Assembly (NCBI GenBank): GCA_002503205.1
Contig: DARE01000053.1
Coordinates: 1-64,000, forward strand
Length of the DNA: 64,000 nucleotides
Reading direction: 5' to 3'
DNA from: Thermoplasmatales archaeon UBA447
Lineage (GTDB): Archaea; Thermoplasmatota; Thermoplasmata; Thermoplasmatales; Thermoplasmataceae
Position numbers and translations under genes: made by a program. A model generated the notes under the pieces. It was not told where the DNA came from and did not search any database. It saw only the letters and a program-made list of their open reading frames with translations. The stretch's first letter is position 1, and each line of letters begins with the position of its first letter. Shown here one piece after another: positions 44,015 through 53,260 of this stretch.

Positions 44015-45530
44015 ACTGCTGGAGATAGTAGTAGGATCCGGTACCTTTACCGCTTATTCCACTCATTTTCCATCCAACGAATGGCTGGGAGCCGACAACA
44101 GCACCGGTGCTTGCACCTCTGGTACGGTTGGCATATATAACTCCTGCTTCGACATTGTCGAAATAATATTCCATTTCCTTCTGGCTGTTTGTAAATATGC
44201 CTCCGGTCAATCCATATTCAGATTTGTTGATATGTTCGACGGCCTCTTCCACACTGTTTACCTTAAGAACTGCAAGTACCGGGAGGAACAGCTCTTCCCT
44301 GACAACGTGGGAATCTGGTTTTGCATCAGCAATTAATGTCGCTTCTACATAGAAGCCTGGTTGATCAAGAGCCTTTCCTCCAGCAACAACTTTTCCTCCT
44401 TCTGAAAACTTTGGTGTCAGGTTCTTGAACCTCTCATATGCTTCACGGTTTACTACCGGATTCAAGAACGCCTCTTTCTTTCTTGGGTCCTCCGGTTTGA
44501 GGTTTCTGACTTTTTCAGAGAGTTTCTTCACGAACTCATCATAAACATCCCTGTGAACATATGCAAGTGAAGTTGCGCTGCATTTCTGTCCAGAGTATCC
44601 ATAAGCCCCTCTGAAAACACCTTCTACTGCATCATCAAGCCTGCAGTTGTTGGAAACAATGACCGCATCCTTTCCACCCATTTCTGTGATCACAGGCTTT
44701 GGTCTCTTAGCCTGGGCATTTCTGTATATGCCCATTCCAACCTCTCTGGATCCGGTGAAGACGACTCCTCCGATATCGTCATCCTCAGTTATCATCTTTC
44801 CTACAACAGACCCCTTACCTGCAACAAAGGCAAGTGCTTCTTTCGGCACTCCTGCCTCATAGAGCATATTTACTGTGAGGTAAGTGCTTATGGGAATGTC
44901 CCCGGAAGCCTTCAGAATAACGCCGTTGCCGGCCACAAGAGGTGCCGCGGTCATTCCTACAGTAATTGCAAAGAAGTTGAAAGGAGGGATCACAGCGAAG
45001 ACGCCATAAGGTTTCATTACGCTGAAGCTCTCTTCGTTGTCGTAGCCTTTTCCGGTGAGTCTCTCGTATCCATTGTTCTGTATGAGGTCGAATGCATAAT
45101 ATCTGAGAAAGTCTATGCCTTCATCAACATCAGCCATAGCCTCTGTTCTGTTCTTGCCATTCTCATAAGCAAGGAGGGCGGATATGAGGAATTTTTTCTC
45201 ACTCAAAAGGTCAGCTGCTTTCAGAATGATGGATGCCCTTTTTCTGTATCCATAGTGATACCACTTCTTATAATTGGACTTCAGCATGGAGATTGCTTTC
45301 CTTACGCTATCTTCAGAAGCTGCTTGAAATGTTCCTATTTCTTTTCCGTCTATGGGGGAGATATCCTTCAGTTTCTCTTTCTCAATTATCTCGGTCCCGA
45401 TAATATTCGGGTATTCCTTATTCAGATATTTTTCGGCGTCTTTGAGAGCCTTCTCATAAAGATCATGAAATTCCTTCTCTTTTCCGCCTTTTGTCATCCT
45501 GACATATGTCAGTTCGTTCTCGAAGGTCAT
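43968..45530 (-). CDS. rocA: Delta-1-pyrroline-5-carboxylate dehydrogenase
   Basis: Oxidises glutamate-gamma-semialdehyde to glutamate in proline and arginine breakdown. The 520-residue aldehyde dehydrogenase has catalytic Cys in YSGQKCSATS and Glu in VITEMGGKDA; the fingerprint VVFTGSREVG and the C-terminal GSQPFVGWKMSGISGKGTGS are those of P5CDH. It overlaps lipB by 47 bases tail to tail. Glutamate dehydrogenase in the same window could use its product. Confidence 0.93.
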   Translation of the reverse strand: MTFENELTYVRMTKGGKEKEFHDLYEKALKDAEKYLNKEYPNIIGTEIIEKEKLKDISPIDGKEIGTFQAASEDSVRKAISMLKSNYKKWYHYGYRKRASIILKAADLLSEKKFLISALLAYENGKNRTEAMADVDEGIDFLRYYAFDLIQNNGYERLTGKGYDNEESFSVMKPYGVFAVIPPFNFFAITVGMTAAPLVAGNGVILKASGDIPISTYLTVNMLYEAGVPKEALAFVAGKGSVVGKMITEDDDIGGVVFTGSREVGMGIYRNAQAKRPKPVITEMGGKDAVIVSNNCRLDDAVEGVFRGAYGYSGQKCSATSLAYVHRDVYDEFVKKLSEKVRNLKPEDPRKKEAFLNPVVNREAYERFKNLTPKFSEGGKVVAGGKALDQPGFYVEATLIADAKPDSHVVREELFLPVLAVLKVNSVEEAVEHINKSEYGLTGGIFTNSQKEMEYYFDNVEAGVIYANRTRGASTGAVVGSQPFVGWKMSGISGKGTGSYYYLQQFMREQSQTIAHSDIS

Positions 45531-45559
45531 GATTCTTTATGTAAGGATCATACATAAAA

Positions 45560-46294
45560 TTACTTGGTAATTGTATTTAGACCCCTGTCAACATTAATGC
45601 ACTGGCCGTTAATTCCAAGTGACATCTCACTGGCCAGAAATGCATTTACCATTGCTATCTCAATAGGTTCAAGGTTTGTGCTTTCTGAAAACTTTGTGAA
45701 GTTAAATGGGAAGACCTTGTAATAGGTGTCCTCCTTTCCAACAGAACCCGGCATAACCCCATTAACTCTTATATTGTACTTCCTGAGCGTTTCAGCGGTT
45801 TTTCTGACCAGCTCCGGTACTGCTGCCTTGGATATATTGTAGGAAAGATCGTTGCCTGGCATGATATGCGGGGATGCTCCAACGAGGACGAAGGAACCTC
45901 CATTTTTTTTCATAGGCTCTGAAAATGACTCTATAATTCGAAGATGGCTGAGGAGGTTTGTCTGCAGCATGGACATGAAGAAAGTGTCATCCGGGAATTC
46001 CTTTCCTGAGGCTTCCCATTTTCCAACGTTTGATATTACGGTATCAATCTGTCCATAGGTCTTCAGTATTGCATCCCTGACTGCACTGATCTGCTCGGGC
46101 TTAGATAGATCAGCCTTGAATGCTTTAATGGTGGAAGATTCCACCAGGCCAAACATATTGCCTGATCTTGATACTATGGCAACCTTGGCCCCAAAATTGA
46201 TCATCATTCTTACACTTGCCATTCCCTGACCTGGCCCCACACCAAGTATTACTGCAACTTTTCCAGCCAGTGAATCACGAATTATGTCTACCAT
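45560..46294 (-). CDS. SDR-family oxidoreductase
   Basis: Short-chain dehydrogenase of 244 residues. The cofactor loop GVGPGQG departs from the usual TGxxxGxG but keeps the glycines; VISNVG replaces NNAG; catalytic Ser is in LVGASPH and the YxxxK in DLSYNISKAA. Substrate unknown. It lies upstream of the P5CDH gene on the same strand with a 29-base gap and may be co-transcribed. Confidence 0.85.
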   Translation of the reverse strand: MVDIIRDSLAGKVAVILGVGPGQGMASVRMMINFGAKVAIVSRSGNMFGLVESSTIKAFKADLSKPEQISAVRDAILKTYGQIDTVISNVGKWEASGKEFPDDTFFMSMLQTNLLSHLRIIESFSEPMKKNGGSFVLVGASPHIMPGNDLSYNISKAAVPELVRKTAETLRKYNIRVNGVMPGSVGKEDTYYKVFPFNFTKFSESTNLEPIEIAMVNAFLASEMSLGINGQCINVDRGLNTITK

Positions 46295-46405
46295 AATTCC
46301 TTATCCGTTACTTGCTATTAAGTTAAACTGGCAGGTTCTACACCATAATTATTAAACATTTGCAAACATATTTGTGCAGTGATGCAATAATGTACTTGTG
46401 ATAAT

Positions 46406-47332
46406 ATGCCAGAAAATGAAAAATTAAAGGAGGTTCAGGCGGTATTCAGGGGAACCGATACTATGGACGGGGCAGGTGTAAGGCTTCGCCGAATATTCGG
46501 AGGTTACTCTACAGCTTCAATTACAGATCCATTCCTCCTTCTGGATCATTTTGGCTCTAACAAAAAAGAGGAATATATCAGAGGGTTTCCCTGGCATCCA
46601 CACAGGGGTATCGAGACAATCACGTACATACTGGATGGGAAAGTAACACATGAGGACAGTGAAGGGAACAGAGGGACAATTTACCCAAATGATCTCCAGT
46701 GGATGTCTTCCGGCAGCGGAATATACCATCAGGAAATGCCAAGGCCGATCGAAAAAACAGATCCAAGGGAGGCAATACTTTCTTCTGGAATGCCAGAATC
46801 ATCAGTGGGACTGCAACTCTGGTTGAACATACCTGCTGAAAAAAAGATGAATAAACCATCCTACAGGGATATAAAGGGAAGAAATGTAACAGTCGTTGAT
46901 AATGGGGATGGAGCAAAGGTGAAACTGATTTCCGGCAAGTATGGCAAAGATGAGTCCGAATTCCAGGGAGATCTAAAGATTGATCCTCATTATCTGGACA
47001 TAGTGCTTGAACCTGAATCGGATTTCAAATACATAGTCCCGGATGGATACAATACTATCCTTTACACCATGGCCGGTTCTCTTTCAGTTTATCCGCAGAA
47101 AACAAACTTTTCAATGGGGGACGCCATAGTTTTCAGTATGGACGGGAACACTGTCAAACTTGTGTCGTCCGAATCAGGGGCCAGGTTTATACTCCTTGCA
47201 GGAAGGCCCCTCAGGGAGCCAGTTCACTGGTATGGCCCTATTGTTATGAATTCCCAGGACCAGCTAAATGAAGCGTTCCGGGACCTGCAGAATGGTACAT
47301 TTATCAGGGACAGGGAACCATTATTCTTATAG
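46406..47332 (+). CDS. Pirin-family protein
   Basis: Bicupin protein of 308 residues. Metal ligands His and His in WHPHRGIETITYIL, His in KVTHEDSEG and His-Glu in GIYHQEMP mark a pirin, many of which are quercetin dioxygenases or redox-sensing proteins. A second cupin follows with weaker motifs. It stands alone, between an SDR and a membrane protein gene on the other strand. Function in archaea is unclear. Confidence 0.9.
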   Translation: MPENEKLKEVQAVFRGTDTMDGAGVRLRRIFGGYSTASITDPFLLLDHFGSNKKEEYIRGFPWHPHRGIETITYILDGKVTHEDSEGNRGTIYPNDLQWMSSGSGIYHQEMPRPIEKTDPREAILSSGMPESSVGLQLWLNIPAEKKMNKPSYRDIKGRNVTVVDNGDGAKVKLISGKYGKDESEFQGDLKIDPHYLDIVLEPESDFKYIVPDGYNTILYTMAGSLSVYPQKTNFSMGDAIVFSMDGNTVKLVSSESGARFILLAGRPLREPVHWYGPIVMNSQDQLNEAFRDLQNGTFIRDREPLFL

Positions 47333-47337
47333 GTGGT

Positions 47338-47736
47338 TCAAACAGGATTGTTTGGGATTGAAGCCCCAATCCTTCTCTTTTTCCAGGATACTGCCATAAA
47401 ACCCCCAAGGATGCAGAGTACAAACCCAATTGTAAATCCACCTTCTGTGCCTATCCAGCTGAGCAGGGAAAAAACAACAATTATTGCACCGAATATTCTT
47501 GTCCATCTGGTCCCAAACATCACCAGGATGCTTGAGGCGGTCAGCACAATCCCCCATACTGCCCCGAGAGTCAGCGCAAGGTGTTCCCCCGGGCTTATTC
47601 CACTGATTGAACCTGAAATAATAATGCTTCTCGCTCCCACATAAAGTATGAGAAGTCCTCCCAGAAGGGAAACAATTCCTGCGTCTATTGGTGAGTCCTT
47701 GAAACTGAACCTTGACACGGGGGTTAATTGCCTCAA
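47338..47736 (-). CDS. Small membrane protein of unknown function
   Basis: Protein of 132 residues with four predicted membrane helices (starting at SPIDAGIVSLLGGLLILY) and a basic C-terminus. Not recognised. Start at TTG 47736 is taken; GTG 47715 is an alternative. It ends 6 bases after pirin's convergent stop codon and lies just downstream of the archaellin gene on the same strand. Confidence 0.65.
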   Translation of the reverse strand: MRQLTPVSRFSFKDSPIDAGIVSLLGGLLILYVGARSIIISGSISGISPGEHLALTLGAVWGIVLTASSILVMFGTRWTRIFGAIIVVFSLLSWIGTEGGFTIGFVLCILGGFMAVSWKKRRIGASIPNNPV

Positions 47737-47784
47737 ATTAATTAATGTTCTCCAATTTAGAATTGGAGATAAAAGGTGAGGTTT

Positions 47785-47805
47785 GGCCCCGCCATCACCG
47801 GGGCC
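47785..47805. terminator. Stable hairpin downstream of archaellin
   Basis: GGCCCCG and CGGGGCC form a perfect 7-base GC-rich stem with the 7-base loop CCATCAC. It lies 10 bases after the archaellin stop codon (on the minus strand) and is followed by a short T-rich stretch. It may end or stabilise the archaellin mRNA. Confidence 0.55.
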
Positions 47806-47814
47806 ATGAGGTGT

Positions 47815-48540
47815 CTAGTTCTGCAGCGTGATAACACTCGAGGTAAAGGCGATCGGTGCCGTGAAGTCTATCTGTGATGTGGCTCCGACTTCAGGCGTGA
47901 TCTGGCCTGAAACCTGCATGTTCTGGGTTATGTTGGTACCGAATGTGTTTGTAACATTGAAGACTATTGCAGCCTCGTCACCGGATGAAATGACCGGATA
48001 TTTGGCAGTCAATGACGACGTCGGGTCTATCAGTGATATTACTCCGAAGTTAGTAGGGTTGTTATCCTTCGCACTCATATCCCCAAATACAGGATCGCTG
48101 AACAGGTTCTTTGTACCTGTTTTTGACAGGTTGCTGAACAGTGTATCGTTATAGACCAGAAGTGCTGTTGCACCATTAATTGATATAGTTATACTGGTAT
48201 TTGCCAGGTTAATGGCACTACCCCCGGCATTATCCTGAATCATTATTGCAACATATTCAACACCTCCACTTTCTGGGGGGTTTCCCAGATCATAACCATA
48301 GATCGAATTTATGATGAGTCCTGTTGATACCTGGTTCTCAGTGGAAGTTCCAGTAGCATCTGCCCTCTGCTGTAGTATTCCAGCGGTATGAATTAGGACA
48401 GATGCAGCCACTGCGGCGACAAGAACCAGGGCAATGAATATAATAAGGACACCTATTCCGCTTTCAGCCTTCTCATCCTCATCGAACTTGAACTGCCTGC
48501 TAATATTCTTGAACAGATACCTCAAACCTTTCATCATCAT
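47815..48540 (-). CDS. Archaellin (FlaB-type)
   Basis: Structural filament protein of the archaellum. About 241 residues from ATG 48540, with AAGGTG 9 bases upstream; a GTG at 48552 opens the frame earlier. The prepilin signal (basic N-terminus, DEDEKAE-SGIGVLIIFIALV) fits cleavage by the FlaK/ArlK-type peptidase before the hydrophobic helix. The rest is Ser/Thr-rich, typical of the filament domain. No other arl/fla genes lie nearby, so it is an orphan gene or part of a split locus. A TATA-like TTTATATAC lies upstream. Confidence 0.9.
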   Translation of the reverse strand: MMMKGLRYLFKNISRQFKFDEDEKAESGIGVLIIFIALVLVAAVAASVLIHTAGILQQRADATGTSTENQVSTGLIINSIYGYDLGNPPESGGVEYVAIMIQDNAGGSAINLANTSITISINGATALLVYNDTLFSNLSKTGTKNLFSDPVFGDMSAKDNNPTNFGVISLIDPTSSLTAKYPVISSGDEAAIVFNVTNTFGTNITQNMQVSGQITPEVGATSQIDFTAPIAFTSSVITLQN

Positions 48541-48758
48541 GATAGTTAACACCTTATGCAGTTCTGTAACTGTTTATGTATATCACTATGTCTGTATATA
48601 AAAGCCTTAACGCTGGGAACGATAAAATTTCGCATTTCGCTGTCGATCATATCTGACACTACGTACATAACAACAGGCTTCAGATCTGCACTTCTTTGTA
48701 CTGCACTTCTTGCAAAAAAAGGATATGTCCAGAGTAAGGTATTGAACTTTCGATGTGA

Positions 48759-49625
48759 ATGCTTAGCACAGATGACAAGAGATTCATAGTGAAAAGTGTG
48801 GAGAATGGTTACAAGATAAGTGACCTGGCAAGGATGTTCAATGTAACCCCTAGAAGGGTACAGCAGATACTGAAGGAGGATACCTCTGATCAGTCAATGA
48901 GAAGAAAGACTGTGAACCTGTCCAGAGAGGAGATGGAAAACATAGAGAACCTCTGGACGAACTATAAGATAGGTTCCAGGACAATATACTACCTGATGAA
49001 GAACCAGGGGAAGCAGGTATCTTACTACCAGATCTACAATTTCATGAGAAACAGGAACATGATCAAGAGCAAGGACTCCAGGGTCAGGGGGGAGACAGAC
49101 AAGCAGATGGAAACCCCTCTTTCAACCGTATATATGGATTATCACCAGACAAATACTGAGGCACCGTATGCAGTCGTATGTGTAGATATGAGCACAAAGA
49201 GAATCCTGTCCATAGTCGAATCAAGGAAGATCACAAAGGAGGTAATGGAACAGGTTGCTGACAATGTTTTCAAATTCTCAAAAGAGAAGGGGCTTTCTGT
49301 GAAAAAGCTCTACCTCAGAAATGGAATTCTCAGCATAATCTATGGTGCAACCGATCTCAAGTACCACATGAAGAGGAAAGGATTCGAAGAGGTTGAACAG
49401 GATAAGCACGGCAATAGAGTTCATCTAGCGCTCTCCAGGCTATGGCAGAACTACGACAGGTTCAGGTGGAACACTGACAGCCCTGAGAAATTCATGTACT
49501 GGTATAACCAGAGGCCAATAATAAATAGAAAGGAGAACCGTGTTACCACACCAAATGAGCTAATGGATGAGATGATAAATACCACGAACACGATTATTTC
49601 GCATAGCTCGGGAATATTCAGCTGA
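48759..49625 (+). CDS. Integrase-fold protein with N-terminal HTH and degenerate active site
   Basis: Protein of 288 residues resembling IS481/IS630-type transposases. The N-terminal HTH (ENGYKISDLARMFNVTPRRV) is followed by an rve-type RNase H fold. Of the D-D-E triad only the first Asp is kept (Asp127 in STVYMDYHQT). The second position reads LYLRNGIL, so Asp is replaced by Arg/Asn, and the third, normally NGxxE, reads GNRVHLALSRLW, with no Glu. The C-terminal MYWYNQRPI is a family feature. The frame is intact. No terminal inverted repeats were seen, so this is likely an inactivated or domesticated protein. It is divergent from archaellin. Confidence 0.75.
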   Translation: MLSTDDKRFIVKSVENGYKISDLARMFNVTPRRVQQILKEDTSDQSMRRKTVNLSREEMENIENLWTNYKIGSRTIYYLMKNQGKQVSYYQIYNFMRNRNMIKSKDSRVRGETDKQMETPLSTVYMDYHQTNTEAPYAVVCVDMSTKRILSIVESRKITKEVMEQVADNVFKFSKEKGLSVKKLYLRNGILSIIYGATDLKYHMKRKGFEEVEQDKHGNRVHLALSRLWQNYDRFRWNTDSPEKFMYWYNQRPIINRKENRVTTPNELMDEMINTTNTIISHSSGIFS

Positions 49626-49767
49626 CCATAGAAACAGGTCATCTGGAAGTATTCACTCACCAAATTTTTCAATTTTTGGACACATGTGCTATTTAGTGGT
49701 CACTCATAACCACAAATCTGCCGGTTTTTTGCATTAGATAGACTCATTGGCCTAACTTGGAAAAAAA

Positions 49768-50949
49768 TTAATGACTGTGAACAAGCCCCGTCCTCCAGTA
49801 TTTCAACACCAGGAAAGCAGTGAAAAATGCAGATAAAAATCCCAAAATTATGAAATCTTTGTGGAACCCAATGGTGGAACTTATGTATCCGAAAAGTACA
49901 GGCACTATCATAAACAGAATATTGTTATAAGCCATGAAATAAGAGTTGGCAGCATTTCTTTCTGAAATGTCTGTGCCTCTGGCTATTATCATTGTAGTAA
50001 CTGGAAAGATACTTCCATGGGGGATGCCTAGAAGCACCATAATGACCAGGAACATTGCGAAACTGGGCATGAATGGAACCAGTATAAGGGATACGGCAGT
50101 AAGGACAGCCGAGGCCACAAGAGGGTAGAAAAGATTGCCCAATGGCCTTATGGCTATAGAGAGCCTTGTAAGGAAGGAGGACGAAAAAAATACTATGAAT
50201 GCTGTATAGGCCAATCCACTTGATATACCATAATTCTCCTGCGCATATATTACAAGAAAGGCAGTGATGGCAGCAAACGGAATGTTGTATATGCTTATAG
50301 AAATAAGGGCTGAGTGGAAAGATTTATTTTTAAGAGTGCTTCTTCCGCCCATTTCTTTTCCTCCAGAAGGAAACCGTACAAAAGGTGCCACAGCAGTGGC
50401 CAAGAGGCAGAGTGGAAGAAATGCTACGAATAGCATTCGATAGCCAATCACCGGTAGAAGGTAGGATTCGATTGTTGGCCCTATTACAAGACTAAGGCTC
50501 AGGCTAACCGAATAGATGGCGAGCAACCTCATCTGAGATCTGTGGTCTCCCTGAATGGAAGCAGAAGTTATCAGATTAGGAAATACGATCCCGAATGCAA
50601 CTCCTGCAAATGCAGCGATTAACCATATTGTATAAGCATTCGAGATGGAGAAGAGAACAAGTGCCGCATCCATTCCGATCACTGAAAGGACAAAGGCTCT
50701 CCTTCTTGCAGCACTTTTTAATCTTGGATTCAGGAGGGAAGTTGAAATGAATGTTGTGGCATAAGTCAGGGCAGTTATTTCACCAACAGAAACATTGGAA
50801 AAATCGAAGAATAACTTGGAAAATGTTGGAACTGTAGTAACGATCATGTTGTTTGTGGATCTGAGTGTGATTGTGATTGCAGCAATGGTTAGTATCGAAA
50901 AAATAAATGATAGTCTATGTGAGGAGGCATTATTCAGCTTTGAGTCCAT
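49768..50949 (-). CDS. MFS transporter
   Basis: Carrier of about 393 residues with twelve predicted membrane helices. I start at ATG 50949, after a TATA-like TTTAAAATT; the frame is open from 51018 but the extra 23 residues are hydrophilic and poorly supported. The loop NPRLKSAARRR takes the place of the usual DR motif, and the middle is basic. Substrate unknown; no partner gene is adjacent. Confidence 0.82.
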   Translation of the reverse strand: MDSKLNNASSHRLSFIFSILTIAAITITLRSTNNMIVTTVPTFSKLFFDFSNVSVGEITALTYATTFISTSLLNPRLKSAARRRAFVLSVIGMDAALVLFSISNAYTIWLIAAFAGVAFGIVFPNLITSASIQGDHRSQMRLLAIYSVSLSLSLVIGPTIESYLLPVIGYRMLFVAFLPLCLLATAVAPFVRFPSGGKEMGGRSTLKNKSFHSALISISIYNIPFAAITAFLVIYAQENYGISSGLAYTAFIVFFSSSFLTRLSIAIRPLGNLFYPLVASAVLTAVSLILVPFMPSFAMFLVIMVLLGIPHGSIFPVTTMIIARGTDISERNAANSYFMAYNNILFMIVPVLFGYISSTIGFHKDFIILGFLSAFFTAFLVLKYWRTGLVHSH

Positions 50950-51130
50950 TTCACTGTCCTTTTCATCGCATAATGAAGCATTGCTAAAAAATAATTTTAA
51001 ATTGTATAGAGTGGGCACTTAATATACCCTGTACCAGGTAACAAATTCAATTTAATTACAACTGGAATTTGGCTTTATTGATCATGTCAATAGAAAATAT
51101 TCCAAATTCTGAAATTAAAAGATTTCTCCT

Positions 51131-52105
51131 TTATTGTTCAGATAATCCTCTAACAAGAAGAGGAATCGAATCCTCATAGAGGTATTCTATGCTGAAATGC
51201 CCCTCATCATATTCCATCAGCCTGTTCTTTATCCCCAGTTTATCCATTCTCCGACTGAGTGCTCTAATACCAATGTTTATTGCGAACTCATCCTTCAAAC
51301 CGGCTTGGAGCAAAATGGTTTTGCCAGTAAGTCCAGATGCAAATTCTGTGACGTTTTCCACAGGGTCCATCTTTTTCCACTTTTTCCAGACGTCTCCTCT
51401 CAAGATTCCTGTTTCAGTTTCAAAAGGAAGTTCAATGCCCATTTCATAACCATGACCGGGAGAATAGAAAGCTGACATGGCAATTATGTTGATGGCATCC
51501 ATCTCCTTATGGGAATGAGTAGGCCGAGATCGGAAATCTTTCAGGAAAGCTGCGATTCCTGATTTTGAAACAATCTCAATGGCAGCAGGAAAATCCCTCA
51601 TATAACAGTATTCGAAGGCTGAGTCTCCAGACACATCAATAAATCCGGAAAAAATAGATGGATTTCTTGCTGTGAGTGTGTATGAGCCAAACCCACCTGA
51701 GGACTTTCCGAAAAGACCTATTTTTCTTTTTCCATATCTGCTCCTAATCAGATCAACAATCTCTTTTGCAATAAAATCTTCATAATTGCCAACAGCAGGT
51801 GAGTTAAGATACTGGTTTCCGCCTAGTAAGGTCATTGTGTCTGGAAGAACAACTGAAAATGACAGATCAGGGTTTCTTCCTAATATATTTTCTAAAGTGG
51901 ATAAAAAGTCCTGGTTTGAGTAAGATCTGTTAAGGAAATTCCTTGCACTTCCAAAGAAACCAGCCAAACCTATCAGTACTGGACTACTGTCAGTGGCGTT
52001 GCAATCTATGAATATAACTTCCCTTTCAGCAGGATCTTCAAGCGCATTGCCTCTTAAGGATTCAGAAGCTATCTTCTCATTTTTAATGACAATATTTTTT
52101 TCCAT
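51131..52105 (-). CDS. Alpha/beta-hydrolase esterase
   Basis: Serine hydrolase of 324 residues. The nucleophile elbow GKSSGG (in IGLFGKSSGGFGSY) has serine in the GxSxG position; the acid and His are likely in AGLKDEF and EGHFSIEY. The arrangement resembles the esterase D/S-formylglutathione hydrolase group. It lies alone in an AT-rich region. Substrate unknown. Confidence 0.85.
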   Translation of the reverse strand: MEKNIVIKNEKIASESLRGNALEDPAEREVIFIDCNATDSSPVLIGLAGFFGSARNFLNRSYSNQDFLSTLENILGRNPDLSFSVVLPDTMTLLGGNQYLNSPAVGNYEDFIAKEIVDLIRSRYGKRKIGLFGKSSGGFGSYTLTARNPSIFSGFIDVSGDSAFEYCYMRDFPAAIEIVSKSGIAAFLKDFRSRPTHSHKEMDAINIIAMSAFYSPGHGYEMGIELPFETETGILRGDVWKKWKKMDPVENVTEFASGLTGKTILLQAGLKDEFAINIGIRALSRRMDKLGIKNRLMEYDEGHFSIEYLYEDSIPLLVRGLSEQ

Positions 52106-52440
52106 TATGTATCAGAAAGGGCAGATGGAAAATAAAGTGATCCAATACTCTCAGATCCTGCCCTTATAAAAAAGAGCAAATCGATAATTTTGATCCAATC
52201 CGTAACTGAGGTATTTCTAGAGAAACTTCTGATTATCGCTTCATTTCTGGATTGAAGACACCTACTGCAGATTATTTAGGTGGAGCCTTGAAAAAATCCA
52301 TCAAAAACATAATAATATTAAAAGTCTAACAACTACTTCTGTTACCATGGACATCATTAATATCATCAATTTCAACTCTCAAAAGGCTTGCAAGATGTGA
52401 CAGAGAATTATTATATTGTCATTTTAGAATTTTCAGAGAA
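52106..52440. other. Intergenic stretch with no supported gene
   Basis: About 335 bases between the esterase and a doubtful short frame. I see no tRNA, no repeat and no good frame with a start codon. It probably includes the esterase promoter near 52120. Confidence 0.4.
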
Positions 52441-52716
52441 TTGGAAACATACTTTAGTGTCTCTATACGAGACAGGATAAACGGTGCGATTGAGGGTATA
52501 AATGAAAATATCCTGATTGATTCCGAAAATATATGGGTTATCAGTGAGATTCAGCCAGAAATCCAGAGAAAGAATCCTTTACAGCTACCCATTGTATCAG
52601 GAATGTCGAACTTAGCGGCAAGAGCAAAATATATGGATACTGTTCATGATAAGAACAAATTTTCCATTTTAAACAAGACGGTCTCTCATGCACTCAGTTG
52701 CAAGATTCATCATTAA
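52441..52716 (+). CDS. Doubtful 91-residue frame
   Basis: A frame from TTG 52441, with a TTATTATATT element about 29 bases upstream that could drive a leaderless start. The frame is open further upstream, to 52330, without a clear start codon. The peptide is unremarkable and overlaps the convergent FMN reductase gene by 48 bases. It may be a remnant of a lost gene. Confidence 0.3.
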   Translation: METYFSVSIRDRINGAIEGINENILIDSENIWVISEIQPEIQRKNPLQLPIVSGMSNLAARAKYMDTVHDKNKFSILNKTVSHALSCKIHH

Positions 52717-53259
52717 TTCCTGAACCAGGCGCAGTGATTTTTCATCTTTAAGTTCCCCACTGGAATCAAATTTGTCCTGGGCAAAATTGATGAACACTTC
52801 TGGTTTGTTTATAGGTTTCATGTCAAGGTAAACAAAAACCTGCCTCAGATGATATTGTGCTCGCATACCTCCAAAAGCGCTCATAGAAGCACTCATGACT
52901 GCAACGTGTTTTCCCTTTAGGACGTTGTCACTGTAAGGCCTTGAAGCAATGTCAATGGCATTCTTTATGAATCCAGGGATAGAATAATTGTATTCAGGTG
53001 TCACGATCAAGATGCCATCCGCATGCCTCAAAACATTCTTGAAATTAACTACCGCCTCAACCGGCTTTTCCTCCTCGTCTGTATTATACATTGGCAGATC
53101 CTTAATTGGAGCTATCCTGAAAGCAACATATTCCGGGACATTCCTTGATGCAACATTCAGCAGATAACCATTAAAGGAATTTCTTCTTAGGCTTCCTCCG
53201 AAAGCCGCTATATTTACTTTTTTCACATCTCCTGGTGCCCTTGATATATCATTACTCAC
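52669..53259 (-). CDS. NADPH-dependent FMN reductase
   Basis: Flavodoxin-fold reductase of 196 residues. The FMN-binding GGSLRRNSFN at the N-terminus and TPEYNYSIPGFIKNAIDIAS are typical of the NADPH:FMN reductase/quinone-reductase family. GTG 53259 is the start, one base after the MFS stop codon, so the gene is co-transcribed with the 14-helix exporter. It may supply reducing power for a redox-active drug or quinone, but this is a guess. Confidence 0.9.
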   Translation of the reverse strand: MSNDISRAPGDVKKVNIAAFGGSLRRNSFNGYLLNVASRNVPEYVAFRIAPIKDLPMYNTDEEEKPVEAVVNFKNVLRHADGILIVTPEYNYSIPGFIKNAIDIASRPYSDNVLKGKHVAVMSASMSAFGGMRAQYHLRQVFVYLDMKPINKPEVFINFAQDKFDSSGELKDEKSLRLVQELMMNLATECMRDRLV

Positions 53260-53260
53260 C

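Noticed and set aside
47333..47644. 103-residue frame antisense to the small membrane protein
   Set aside because: Complement of a membrane-helix gene; Pro/Thr-rich with no ribosome site.
48553..49767. Intact insertion sequence around the integrase-like gene
   Set aside because: No terminal inverted repeats or target duplication were seen by eye, and the active site is degenerate.
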